64,000 bases of DNA, taken from the NCBI RefSeq assembly GCF_007829335.1, contig NZ_VIWO01000011.1, forward strand, positions 62,001-126,000, written 5' to 3'. A program made the position numbers and the translations under genes. How positions within the stretch are numbered: position 1 is the stretch's first letter; each line of letters opens with the position of its first letter. Below the pieces are notes generated by a model. The model was not told the origin of the DNA. It was given only the letters and a program-made list of their open reading frames with translations, and ran no database searches. Shown here piece by piece: positions 45,640 to 54,268 of this stretch. The stretch is from Chitinophaga polysaccharea (GTDB lineage: Bacteria > Bacteroidota > Bacteroidia > Chitinophagales > Chitinophagaceae).

Positions 45640-45807
45640 TTAGTACGGAGTAGGACTCTTGGGTGTAGGCTTGTCATCCCGTTCTTCCGTTACCAGTTCT
45701 GTGCCTTCAAAGGCGCCGCCAGAGCCGTCGTGAATAACAGGTTCTTCTTTAACCGGTGCCGGTTCCACTGATGTTGTTTCTTTGTTAGGAGTAATATTCA
45801 TGGCCAT
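45640..45807 (-). CDS. Small acidic protein (55 aa), unknown
   Basis: ATG 45807 to TAA 45640 gives MAMNITPNKETTSVEPAPVK and onward, 55 residues, no hydrophobic segment, rich in Glu, Pro and Thr, ending KPTPKSPTPY. The composition is low-complexity and probably disordered. It lies between the aldolase and the hybrid kinase leader; an ATG 45801 is an alternative start. I do not recognise a family. Confidence 0.5.
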   Translation of the reverse strand: MAMNITPNKETTSVEPAPVKEEPVIHDGSGGAFEGTELVTEERDDKPTPKSPTPY

Positions 45808-45874
45808 AATGACAAATGTAAGGATTACGGGGAAAATGCAGGTCTGGGGGAGGTTTTGAAAAAAATAATGATAA

Positions 45875-45905
45875 TTTGATGTTAGGAGGAAATACTATAA
45901 CTTTG
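45875..45905 (+). promoter_or_regulatory. Consensus Bacteroidota promoter
   Basis: TTTG (45875-45878), a 19-bp spacer and TAACTTTG (45898-45905) match TTTG-N19-TAnnTTTG perfectly. Start of transcription would be about 45912, one base before the hairpin of the leader. Confidence 0.75.
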
Positions 45906-46086
45906 GATGGTAGGTATCCAACCCCTTAAAAAGGATACCCGGAAGAATTAGCACTGGAAATCAACCCTCAGAAGATCATTAATGCGTTATGAACTAAGAC
46001 ATTTACCTACAACGAGACTTAAACATTTGCTTACTGATTAAGTCTGTTTCGAATTTAATGCTGCTAAATCCTACGACTACTTAATT
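45906..46086 (+). other. Structured leader of the hybrid kinase gene
   Basis: About 175 bases of leader include hairpin 1 (GGTATCC 45913-45919 with GGATACC 45933-45939), a possible 19-codon reading frame from ATG 45982 to TAA 46041, and hairpin 2 (AGACTTAA 46015-46022 with TTAAGTCT 46038-46045) that overlaps the end of the small frame. The arrangement resembles a translated-leader or attenuation control but no known riboswitch class is recognised. Confidence 0.4.
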
Positions 46087-47826
46087 ATGACTATGAAAAT
46101 TATAGAAAGACTAAAAACAGTCTTCAGAAAAATAACCAAAACCGGTACAGAGGGAGTAAATGATGATGAGCTGGTTGCAAGAATAAAGCTTGTAAATACC
46201 CTCAGTCTCGTGTTAGCTACGCTTATCTTCATTGTAGGAACTACATTCATCATTATAACACCGCAGTTGTCTATTATCATTCCAAGCAGCATCGAATTTT
46301 TCGCAACATTGTTTACTATTTATTTGAACCACAAAAGACGTTATTGGGCAGCTGCAGCGAGTACGTTCCTCATTCAGTGTGTTGCGTCAGTTTATTTCGG
46401 TATACTGTTGAGCAACATCATTGAACTACAGGCAATGATCATATTCCTGATATCTATTATTTACCTGATATTCCAGGACCGCCCAACGAGGAGGGTTGCT
46501 CTGGTAGTAGCGATATGCATTTTGACTATGCTGGAAACCTACTATCATTATCATTTGGTATCTACCATCCCATTGAATATACATGCCGCCTATATCTTCC
46601 GTTTATCAGCGATGTTTGGCGTTTTAACCCTGATCATCGTTGTTAGCAGACCGTACATTCATAGTAACGACTTCAACAAACAATTAAAAAGAAGTAACCA
46701 TTTTAAGAAAATATTTGTCTACCAGGTAACACATGAACTCAGAACCCCGTTAAACGCCATCTATGGTGTGGCTCAATTATTAAAGCGGGAAATAAAATTA
46801 GACGAAAACCTGAAAAGTATAGAGCTATTGATAGATCAACTGCTACTAGCGAGTAACCATACGAGGAACATCGTCAATGATGTACTGGACATGGCACAAA
46901 TAGAATCTGGAAATACTGAAACTACCTCCAATGAAGCCTTTGAGATAACTCCATTCATTGAAAAGCTTGTAGATGTAAGCAGGGTAATCGCTAAATCGAG
47001 AAATATTAAAATTAAACTTAGTATCAGCGAAATGCCACAGGTAATTATTGGTGATGCGTTAAAACTAAACCAGGTAGCCACCAACTTATTGGGAAATGCT
47101 ATCAAGTACTCCGACAAAGGCTCCACTATTAATTGTTATATTACCGGCAATCAAACAACCTGGTCGCTGCATATCGTTAATATGGGAAATCATATTCCGG
47201 AAGAAAAGCTTAAAACTATATTCGATCCTTTTACCACAGACAAGCGGAAATATACAGAAGGTGCTGGTTTGGGACTCTATATTGTGCAAAATAAGGTCAA
47301 TTCAATGAACGGCACGATTACGGCAGAAAGTAGTCCCTCAGGAATTAACAGCTTCAAAGTGGTGCTACCGCTAACTGCCGGCAGCCTGGAAGATATTCAA
47401 CTGGATATCCTGGAAGAAGACGCCATTATAGATCTGAGTGACATCCACGTGATCGTGGCAGAAGATAATGAAATGAGTGCGATGCTGGTTTCCAGGTTTC
47501 TAAAACAAATAGGTTGTTCTGTTTGCCTGACAGCAAATGGCTCTGAGGTCCTTGAAGCTTGCCAGAAACGTATTCCCGACATTATTATCATGGACTATCA
47601 CATGGATATTATGGACGGAAAAGACACTTTAATACGTTTAAAAAGAAATCCGCTACTTAAGAAAATACCCGTTATAATCGCCACTGGCGATGCCTTCCTG
47701 GAGTCCCGCGATCAAATGATAGCCGCAGGTGCAAGCGCTTTTGTTGAAAAGCCGCTTGATTACAAGTCCCTGGTAAAGATTCTCAACCAACAATTACATC
47801 CACTCAGTGGCGAATTACAGGAATAA
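46087..47826 (+). CDS. Hybrid sensor histidine kinase/response regulator
   Basis: The 579-residue protein has six predicted membrane helices (about 38-195), a HisKA domain with phosphoacceptor His216 in VTHELRTPLNAIYGV, a HATPase domain (N box LLGNAIKYSD, G boxes GAGLGLYIV), and a C-terminal receiver (about 445-570) with Asp503 in IIMDYHMDIMDG. It has no output domain, so phosphorelay to a separate protein is expected. Its ligand is unknown. It ends 7 bp from the terpene synthase on the opposite strand. Confidence 0.9.
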   Translation: MTMKIIERLKTVFRKITKTGTEGVNDDELVARIKLVNTLSLVLATLIFIVGTTFIIITPQLSIIIPSSIEFFATLFTIYLNHKRRYWAAAASTFLIQCVASVYFGILLSNIIELQAMIIFLISIIYLIFQDRPTRRVALVVAICILTMLETYYHYHLVSTIPLNIHAAYIFRLSAMFGVLTLIIVVSRPYIHSNDFNKQLKRSNHFKKIFVYQVTHELRTPLNAIYGVAQLLKREIKLDENLKSIELLIDQLLLASNHTRNIVNDVLDMAQIESGNTETTSNEAFEITPFIEKLVDVSRVIAKSRNIKIKLSISEMPQVIIGDALKLNQVATNLLGNAIKYSDKGSTINCYITGNQTTWSLHIVNMGNHIPEEKLKTIFDPFTTDKRKYTEGAGLGLYIVQNKVNSMNGTITAESSPSGINSFKVVLPLTAGSLEDIQLDILEEDAIIDLSDIHVIVAEDNEMSAMLVSRFLKQIGCSVCLTANGSEVLEACQKRIPDIIIMDYHMDIMDGKDTLIRLKRNPLLKKIPVIIATGDAFLESRDQMIAAGASAFVEKPLDYKSLVKILNQQLHPLSGELQE

Positions 47827-47833
47827 TGCTTAA

Positions 47834-48967
47834 TTAGACAGCAGCAGCCGTAACGGGAGCCAGTTGTGTTTCTTTCCACATGGAATTGACCCTCTTATAC
47901 CGTTTTGTATAAACTTGCCACATCCAGCTTGCCTGGACGCATCTTTCAAGCCCTCCAATGTGAGCATCCAGCTTGTCAACCATTTCCGTGTCCGCAGGTA
48001 ACCGCTGATAACTCCGGGTCCGCACCCTGTTAACCAACACCGTAAATTCCAATAGTAGTTGCTGTACAATTCCGGCTGATTTTAAAATGACCTCTTCTAG
48101 CGTGAGGTTAGTGTCATTTAGCGCCATAATCATCAACAAATTTGAATCTGAGCTGTTGTCAATCACTTCTTTTTCGAAAGAGAAGAGATCATTCATCAAG
48201 CAGCCAATGGCAGCAGTAACGTACTGCAAACGCTGCATATCTGACGAGATATTCACATTGTCCATCCACTCCCAATCCAAAAATTGCCCATCGCTGTATT
48301 CAATTAACTGAATCGTGTGATGCATACCGGAAATATGCCCCCTCATATCAATATACTCATCAACGCTGGGAATACGTCCCATTGTATTAGTATTGCAGTC
48401 TAAATGCGTAACATCGATATGATAATTGTACATCTTGCGAAATGCCTCAAACCATCTTCCAGGCGAAGTATTACGGATATCTGACATCATTTCTGCATTG
48501 GCTCTTTCGACATCAGCAACATCGGGCTGGCAAATAAATGGGCTATCTAACCTTGCCATATGCTCCCTTATCACATTGCATTTTTGCTGTTCCGCCGCGC
48601 TGAGATGTGTAAAAACCTCCCTTCCCATGGTATCATTCAGGTAGAAATCAACTGTACAATTCTTGAGGATGTTGATCATACGATACAAATTAGCTGTTGG
48701 GAAAAGATATATCGCGCAGGTTACGTAATGCTCCGCGTTCTCCAGCCAGATATCGTATTTTTCGCAAAACTCCTGGGCTGCCCTTTTTAATTGGCGTGAA
48801 TACGGGTGCGGTCTGAATGATTGGCAAAATTCATCCAACCGGAACTCATCATGATTAAATAGTTGGAATAACGAAAAGCATACGTCTCCATTCGCCATCA
48901 TTGCTACATACTCTTTTTGCATTTTTTGCATTCTGGAATGGGCCAGCATCTGAACATTGTGTTTCAT
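47834..48967 (-). CDS. Class I terpene synthase
   Basis: The 377-residue protein has terpene cyclase landmarks: a canonical NSE/DTE metal-binding motif NDLFSFEKE (259-267), Arg209 followed by Gly210 as pyrophosphate sensor region, and a C-terminal KRY (355-357). The aspartate-rich motif, normally DDxxD, reads LNDTMGRE (110-117), so the first Asp is Asn and the last is altered. Such enzymes cyclise farnesyl or geranylgeranyl diphosphate. The product is not predictable; no P450 or prenyl synthase lies beside it. Confidence 0.85.
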   Translation of the reverse strand: MKHNVQMLAHSRMQKMQKEYVAMMANGDVCFSLFQLFNHDEFRLDEFCQSFRPHPYSRQLKRAAQEFCEKYDIWLENAEHYVTCAIYLFPTANLYRMINILKNCTVDFYLNDTMGREVFTHLSAAEQQKCNVIREHMARLDSPFICQPDVADVERANAEMMSDIRNTSPGRWFEAFRKMYNYHIDVTHLDCNTNTMGRIPSVDEYIDMRGHISGMHHTIQLIEYSDGQFLDWEWMDNVNISSDMQRLQYVTAAIGCLMNDLFSFEKEVIDNSSDSNLLMIMALNDTNLTLEEVILKSAGIVQQLLLEFTVLVNRVRTRSYQRLPADTEMVDKLDAHIGGLERCVQASWMWQVYTKRYKRVNSMWKETQLAPVTAAAV

Positions 48968-49180
48968 AATTGTTTGTTTTGAGTAAAAAAGAAAAGATGA
49001 AAAACCAATTTTTAATAAGGTCCTGATTTAAGAGAGGGCTGTGTCTTGCAGGTTCAGCTAAGGGATGAAAAGGTATACCGGGAAATAGTTTGAACAAATA
49101 TATTATACTTTTAATATACAAAAATTCACTGAATTATAATTACTACCGTAATTTTACTATTAACCCCGCCATGATTTACC

Positions 49181-49188
49181 TATATTTG
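49181..49188 (+). promoter_or_regulatory. -7 element before gene at 49214
   Basis: TATATTTG matches TAnnTTTG exactly. Start of transcription about 49195, 19 bp before ATG 49214. Confidence 0.5.
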
Positions 49189-49213
49189 TCCCCCGGAATT
49201 CAAAACAGCCCAT

Positions 49214-49789
49214 ATGACCCAAATTGCGATTATCCGCCATGGAACTACTTCCTGGAACAAAGCCGGTAGATTACAAGGACATTCAGATATCCCCCTGGAT
49301 GAAGAGGGTATTATGCAGGCGCTTAAACTTGGGCAGTGGCTCACCCGTGAATCATGGGATCTGGTGTATTCGAGTCATTTAATAAGGGCCAGGCAAACCG
49401 CTGCGATCATAGCCCAGGAATTACAAATCAACACGGTTATTGAAGACAGCAGAATCGGGGAAGCCGGGGGAGGCCTCATCGAAGGCACCACCGAAGCCGA
49501 ACGACTCGCTAAATGGGGTGAAAACTGGAAACAAATGGACCTCGGCATGGAAACCAGCGCCTCCGTACTCCAACGGGGCAATGCCTTCATCCAGGACCTG
49601 CTCGCCGAAAACCCGGGCAAAAGAATACTGCTCATCACCCACGGAAGCTTCATCCGCCAGATGCTGGATGCCCTCCTGCCGGAAATGCATCCTACACCGC
49701 CCATGAAAAATACTTCCCTCACCAAACTACAGTTTACTGATCCTCACTGGCGCTGCGACCTCTTTAATTGCGTACGCCATCTCGAATAG
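49214..49789 (+). CDS. Histidine phosphatase-family protein
   Basis: The 191-residue protein has the signature RHGTTSWNKAGRLQGHSDIPL with catalytic His9, SHLIRARQTA and a late ITHGSFIRQML. These are broad-specificity phosphatases or phosphoglycerate-mutase-like enzymes. It is 17 bp upstream of a response regulator gene on the same strand, so it may belong to the same operon. The substrate is unknown. Confidence 0.9.
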   Translation: MTQIAIIRHGTTSWNKAGRLQGHSDIPLDEEGIMQALKLGQWLTRESWDLVYSSHLIRARQTAAIIAQELQINTVIEDSRIGEAGGGLIEGTTEAERLAKWGENWKQMDLGMETSASVLQRGNAFIQDLLAENPGKRILLITHGSFIRQMLDALLPEMHPTPPMKNTSLTKLQFTDPHWRCDLFNCVRHLE

Positions 49790-49806
49790 CCTTATCTTTA
49801 CCCGTC

Positions 49807-50526
49807 ATGAAGCTATTACTGATAGAAGATGAACCTGCTGTAGTATCCGTTATCACCCGTGGCCTCGCCGAAGCCGGCTACGAAGTGAGCGTAGCTCCCG
49901 ACGGCAACAGCGGCCTCCAAATGGCGCTCAATAACCCATCCTTCCGCCTTATTATACTCGATGTAATGCTGCCCGGCCTCAATGGCATAGAAGTATGCCG
50001 CTCCCTGCGAAAAGCGCAGCTGGAAGTGCCCATACTCATGCTCACCGCCCTCGGCACCACCGAAAATATTGTGATGGGACTCGATAGCGGCGCCGATGAC
50101 TACCTCGTAAAACCCTTCAAATTACAGGAGCTCGAAGCCCGCATCCGCAGCCTGCTCAGAAGGAAAACCAATAATACCGATATTCCTGTTGTACCAACGT
50201 CGCCGGCTATACTTAGTTTGGCCGACCTGGAACTGGATACAGATACTAAAACCGCCAACCGGCAAGGGAAAACCATTGCCCTGACCGCTACAGAATACCG
50301 GCTGCTGGAATACCTGCTGAAAAACCCGCGGAAAGTACTCTCCCGCCTGGAAATACTGGAACAGGTATGGGGCATCGAATTTAATATGAATACCAAAGTG
50401 GTGGACGTATATATCAACTATCTCCGGAAAAAAATTAATAAACATAACCCGGCAGAACTCATTCATACCGTAGTGGGACTCGGATACATGATCAGGGAAA
50501 ATAAGGCCGATGAAAATACGTACTAA
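49807..50526 (+). CDS. OmpR/PhoB-family response regulator
   Basis: ATG 49807 gives 239 residues; upstream codons do not belong. The receiver has D52 (LIILDVMLPG), T at TALGT and K at VKPFK. The winged helix is at about 145-235, with LEILEQVWGIEFNMNTKVVDVYINYLRKKINKH. It overlaps the sensor kinase gene by 17 bp. The regulated promoter is probably the six-fold 11-bp repeat at 51877, 9 bp after that kinase. Confidence 0.9.
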   Translation: MKLLLIEDEPAVVSVITRGLAEAGYEVSVAPDGNSGLQMALNNPSFRLIILDVMLPGLNGIEVCRSLRKAQLEVPILMLTALGTTENIVMGLDSGADDYLVKPFKLQELEARIRSLLRRKTNNTDIPVVPTSPAILSLADLELDTDTKTANRQGKTIALTATEYRLLEYLLKNPRKVLSRLEILEQVWGIEFNMNTKVVDVYINYLRKKINKHNPAELIHTVVGLGYMIRENKADENTY

Positions 50527-51868
50527 GATATTACTGCTGTTTGCCGGTTTAACCGTTTCTACCATCCTCATGATGAGTATACTGGTGTATTATTTCGCCA
50601 ACCAGCACTCTTTCGAGGACTTCTACAAACGACTGGAAATACGCGCCTATCTCAGTGCCAAAGCCACCCTCCCCTATTACGAATCCGATTCGGCCATCTA
50701 TAATGAAATCCGGGAAGAACACCTGGAAAAACTCCCTTCTGAAAAGGAATACTTCCTCCCCGTAGCCGCCGACGGCTCCATCCATAACAATGAACAGCTG
50801 GCGCTCCCCGCCGACTTCTACTCCCGGGTGATCCGGGAAAAAAAGGCCACCTACCGCGAGGGCAACCACTTCTACGAAGGAGTGCTCTACAAAAGCAAAC
50901 AGGGCCTCTATATTGTGATTGTTTCCGCTATCAACAAATACAACGCAGAATACCTGGGCTGGCTTCGCAGGATCTTAATCATCAGCTCCGTGGCATCGAG
51001 CCTCATATTGGTAGGCGCCGGCATTTTCTTCTCCCGCTATATACTCCAGCCCATCCGGCATATGATGGTACAAGTGAAAAGTATCAGCTCCCGCAACCTC
51101 CACCTACGGCTCAACGTAGACAATAGCGGCGATGAAATCAATGACCTGGCCAATACCTTCAATAATATGCTCGACCGCCTGGAAACAGCCTTCGAAACCC
51201 AGAATAACTTTGTGAGCAACGCCTCCCATGAACTGAGCACCCCGCTCACCGCCATCATCGGCGAAGCTGAACTGGCCCTTAATAAAGAACGGACCTCCGA
51301 AAAATATATCTATTCCCTCCAAAACATCCTGAGCGAAGCAGGGCGACTGGAACATATCACCAAAAGTCTTCTACACCTGGCCCAGACCGGCTTCGATGGC
51401 AAAAAGCAGGAATGGAGCCAGCTCCGCAGCGATGAATTGCTGTTTACCGTAAAACATACCATCGATAAACTCCATCCCGGTAATAAGGTGGAAATCGATT
51501 ACAGCCTCTTCCCCGAAGAAGAAGATAAACTGCTGATCCCCGGCAATGAGCAGCTGCTGGAGCTGGCCCTCAGCAATATTGTGATGAATGCCGTGAAATA
51601 TTCCAATAACCAACCGGTATCCATTGCGCTGGCCGCCACCGAAAAGAAAAATATCATCATCGTAAAAGACCTGGGCATCGGCATCCCCGCGGAAGACCTC
51701 CCTTACATCTTCTCCCCCTTCTTCCGGGCCTCCAATACCTCCCATTTTAAAGGGTATGGCATCGGTCTGCCACTGGCCATGAATATCATCCGTATGCATA
51801 AGGGCGATATCATCGTGAACAGCCAGGTAAATTATGGAACCGAGATCCGGGTGGAACTTCCACTGTAG
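50510..51868 (+). CDS. HAMP-type sensor histidine kinase
   Basis: The 452-residue protein has TM1 (about 7-28), a periplasmic sensor segment (about 30-145), TM2 (about 155-178), a HAMP linker, a HisKA domain with phosphoacceptor His240 (NASHELSTPLTAI) and a HATPase domain with NAVKYSN and GYGIGLPL. It overlaps the response-regulator gene and is its cognate kinase. The signal is not known. Confidence 0.9.
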   Translation: MKIRTKILLLFAGLTVSTILMMSILVYYFANQHSFEDFYKRLEIRAYLSAKATLPYYESDSAIYNEIREEHLEKLPSEKEYFLPVAADGSIHNNEQLALPADFYSRVIREKKATYREGNHFYEGVLYKSKQGLYIVIVSAINKYNAEYLGWLRRILIISSVASSLILVGAGIFFSRYILQPIRHMMVQVKSISSRNLHLRLNVDNSGDEINDLANTFNNMLDRLETAFETQNNFVSNASHELSTPLTAIIGEAELALNKERTSEKYIYSLQNILSEAGRLEHITKSLLHLAQTGFDGKKQEWSQLRSDELLFTVKHTIDKLHPGNKVEIDYSLFPEEEDKLLIPGNEQLLELALSNIVMNAVKYSNNQPVSIALAATEKKNIIIVKDLGIGIPAEDLPYIFSPFFRASNTSHFKGYGIGLPLAMNIIRMHKGDIIVNSQVNYGTEIRVELPL

Positions 51869-51876
51869 AGCCTGTT

Positions 51877-51942
51877 TTCTTACCGAATTCTTACCACATT
51901 CTTACAACCTTTTAACCCCACTCTTACTGGTTCCTTATATGC
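51877..51942 (+). promoter_or_regulatory. Six-fold 11-bp direct repeat (PhoB-like box)
   Basis: Units start at 51877, 51888, 51899, 51910, 51921 and 51932: TTCTTAC, TTCTTAC, TTCTTAC, TTTTAAC, CTCTTAC, TCCTTAT. An exact 11-bp period, as for PhoB/OmpR-family binding sites, lies upstream of a -7 element at 51949. Confidence 0.75.
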
Positions 51943-51948
51943 GCCCAA

Positions 51949-51956
51949 TAATTTTG
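51949..51956 (+). promoter_or_regulatory. -7 element before gene at 51978
   Basis: TAATTTTG matches TAnnTTTG. It lacks a -33 TTTG; the 11-bp repeat array occupies that place, as in an activator-dependent promoter. Confidence 0.6.
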
Positions 51957-51977
51957 TGATCATAAAAGCTACCAGAT

Positions 51978-52463
51978 ATGAAAAATATTCTAATTCCAAC
52001 AGACTTCTCCATACGATCTCTTAGTTATGTGCACAGCATTGTGGCACAACACCCATACGAACAGGTAAATATCATATTGATGCATGCTTTACAGATGCCC
52101 GACTCGCTGTTCGACCTGGTTACCTACACCCGCAACAGCAGACACGTAGAACTGATTTCGGCCGACTTCCAGGATGGCTGTGAAATTATTCGTAATAAAT
52201 ATTCTTCCGCCATTCACCAGTTGAAAATTGAATTCTTTCACGGCAGCACCCGCGCAGCATTGCGCAACTTCCTGCTGGCACAGAACATCGACCTGATCAT
52301 ACAACCCGTAGATCATGAATATACACCGCCTTCCAAAAGAAGCTATGATCCGGAAAAACTGATCAGCAAATGCAACTACCCGAAGATGAAGATTCAATTG
52401 CAGAAACAACGGTTTGTGGCCAACAGGTCCACCATATCAGCACTTTTGCTGGCAACAGAATAA
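51978..52463 (+). CDS. Universal-stress-protein-like protein
   Basis: The 161-residue protein starts NILIPTDFSIRSLSYVHSIVAQHP, with an early LMHALQMPD, resembling the first half of a UspA fold with a conserved N-terminal strand and helix, but no obvious ATP-binding GxxGx9G motif at the end. It is 10 bp upstream of a bestrophin gene and likely in the operon controlled by the 11-bp repeat. Confidence 0.65.
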   Translation: MKNILIPTDFSIRSLSYVHSIVAQHPYEQVNIILMHALQMPDSLFDLVTYTRNSRHVELISADFQDGCEIIRNKYSSAIHQLKIEFFHGSTRAALRNFLLAQNIDLIIQPVDHEYTPPSKRSYDPEKLISKCNYPKMKIQLQKQRFVANRSTISALLLATE

Positions 52464-52473
52464 AAGCAAGGTT

Positions 52474-53388
52474 ATGTTACTCAAGAAAAATATCCCCCTT
52501 AAATATGTATTCGGTAAAATCAGGTTTGAAATCTTGCTGGTAGCGGTTTATTCGCTCACCATCAACATCCTTTATTACCAGTATGATGTCACCAACCTGG
52601 TGATCCCCATTGCAGTGCCCATGGTGTTGGGTACCGTACTTTCCCTCCTGCTGGCCTTCCGGTCTAACCAGGCCTACGACCGCTGGTGGGAAGCCAGAAC
52701 CATATGGGGCGCCATTGTAAATGATTCGCGCTCGCTCACAAGGCAGGTACTCAGTTTGATGGATGCAACGTATCAGTCGGAAGACCTGACCCTATTCCAG
52801 GAGCGCTTTGTAAAGCGACAGGCAGCATGGTGCTATAGCCTCGGACAATCGTTACGTAAGACAGATCCGCTCAAAGGTGTAGACAGATTATTAACAAGAA
52901 GGGAGCTTAACTACCTGATGAAATATGATAATGTGCCCGCTGCCTTGTTGCTCTTACATGGAAAGGACCTCAAATATGCCCTGGAACAAGGATGGATTAA
53001 CCAGTATCAGCAAATAGCGCTGGATGAAACCTTGTCGCGGCTCTGCGATGCCATGGGAAAATGTGAACGCATTAAAAACACAGTATTCCCGGCTACCTAC
53101 AGCCTGTACACTCACTTTACGCTCATTTTCTTTATACTGTTATTGCCCTTTGCATTAATAGATGTGCTGGGATTTATGGAGATCCCACTGGTAGTGGCCA
53201 TTGCCTCTTCTTTCCTGCTGATAGAAAAGATGGCGATCAACCTGCAGGATCCGTTTGAGAACAAACCTACCGATACGCCGGTGACCACCATTTCCCGGAA
53301 TATCGAAAAAGACCTCCGGCAAATGCTGCATGAGCAATACCATGCGCCGGAAGAACCAGAAGAAAAGCCAGCCTACTATGTGCTGTAA
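52474..53388 (+). CDS. Bestrophin-family chloride channel
   Basis: The start ATG 52474 gives 304 residues; the open frame upstream overlaps the Usp-like gene. The RSNQAYDRWWEARTIWGAIVNDSR block is the bestrophin signature, with several membrane helices (about 10-30, 50-70, 210-230, 235-255). Bacterial homologues form pentameric chloride or anion channels. It is the second gene of the operon with the Usp-like protein. Confidence 0.9.
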   Translation: MLLKKNIPLKYVFGKIRFEILLVAVYSLTINILYYQYDVTNLVIPIAVPMVLGTVLSLLLAFRSNQAYDRWWEARTIWGAIVNDSRSLTRQVLSLMDATYQSEDLTLFQERFVKRQAAWCYSLGQSLRKTDPLKGVDRLLTRRELNYLMKYDNVPAALLLLHGKDLKYALEQGWINQYQQIALDETLSRLCDAMGKCERIKNTVFPATYSLYTHFTLIFFILLLPFALIDVLGFMEIPLVVAIASSFLLIEKMAINLQDPFENKPTDTPVTTISRNIEKDLRQMLHEQYHAPEEPEEKPAYYVL

Positions 53389-53447
53389 AGATACTTTGTG
53401 TTTAAGGCGTTCTTCCCAAAGAACCGTAATTTATAGCGTAGCGATCA

Positions 53448-53474
53448 AGCCCCCACTTCAGCGGGGGCTTTTTT
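53448..53474 (+). terminator. Rho-independent terminator
   Basis: AGCCCCC and GGGGGCT with loop ACTTCAGC are followed by TTTTTTA; it ends the bestrophin operon. Confidence 0.8.
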
Positions 53475-53529
53475 AATAACAGCATAATAAATAAAATGGC
53501 TAATTTGTTGGTTTCATAAAACTGTTGCC

Positions 53530-54207
53530 TTGAAGAAAGTACTGAAGTACATCGTCTACACGCTGTTAACCTTTTTTAGCCTGATCGGTATATACCTGCT
53601 ATCTGCGTATACCCTTTCCCGTATGAGCACCACCAAAGAACTGGTGAGCGACGCAGATATTCCCATTTACATCCTTACCAATGGAGTGCATACCGACCTG
53701 GTAGTGCCTGTTCGTACCCCACAAATCGACTGGAGCACCCATATTCCATACCATAACACCATTGCCAACGATAGCACCGCCCAGCTCCTCGCCTTCGGCT
53801 GGGGCGATAAAGGATTTTACCTGGAAACGCCCACCTGGGCCGATCTGAAAGCAAGTACCGCCTTCAAAGCCGCCTTTAATTTAAGCACTGCCGCCATTCA
53901 TGCTACCTACTATCATCAACTCAGAGAAGATGAAAGCTGTCGCAGGATTATGATCAGCGCCTCCCAATACACCCGGTTAGTACAATATATCAACAACAGC
54001 TTTAAAACCGGCGCCAATGGCCTGCCGGTGAAGATAAACACCCACGCCAATTATGATAACAACGATGCCTTTTATGAAGCCAAAGGCAGCTATAACCTCT
54101 TTCATACCTGTAATACCTGGGCTAACAGTGGGTTAAAAAGCTGCGGACAAAAAGCCTGCCGCTGGACGATTTTTGATACGGGGATATTTTATCAATACAG
54201 GCAATAA
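53530..54207 (+). CDS. DUF2459/TIGR02117-family protein
   Basis: The start is TTG 53530, since the next ATG (53623) would remove the membrane helix. The 225-residue protein has an N-terminal membrane segment (IVYTLLTFFSLIGIYLLSAYTL), then TNGVHTDLVVPV and GWGDKGFYLETPTW, followed by YNLFHTCNTWAN, motifs of DUF2459 proteins of unknown function. The Cys/His content suggests a hydrolase-like fold but this is inference. Confidence 0.8.
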   Translation: MKKVLKYIVYTLLTFFSLIGIYLLSAYTLSRMSTTKELVSDADIPIYILTNGVHTDLVVPVRTPQIDWSTHIPYHNTIANDSTAQLLAFGWGDKGFYLETPTWADLKASTAFKAAFNLSTAAIHATYYHQLREDESCRRIMISASQYTRLVQYINNSFKTGANGLPVKINTHANYDNNDAFYEAKGSYNLFHTCNTWANSGLKSCGQKACRWTIFDTGIFYQYRQ

Positions 54208-54213
54208 ACAAAA

Positions 54214-54240
54214 AGCCTCCCGGCATTATACCAGGAGGCT
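54214..54240. terminator. Hairpin terminator
   Basis: AGCCTCC and GGAGGCT, 7-bp arms, lie between convergent genes; a short A-run flanks the left side. Confidence 0.6.
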
Positions 54241-54268
54241 AAAATATCCACAGATAAAAGGGAAACAA

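Noticed and set aside
48968..49213. Possible promoter for the terpene synthase on the minus strand (TATATTTG at 49095-49102)
   Set aside because: The -7 box is good but spacing to a TTTG is 16, not 19 bp; not strong enough for a feature.
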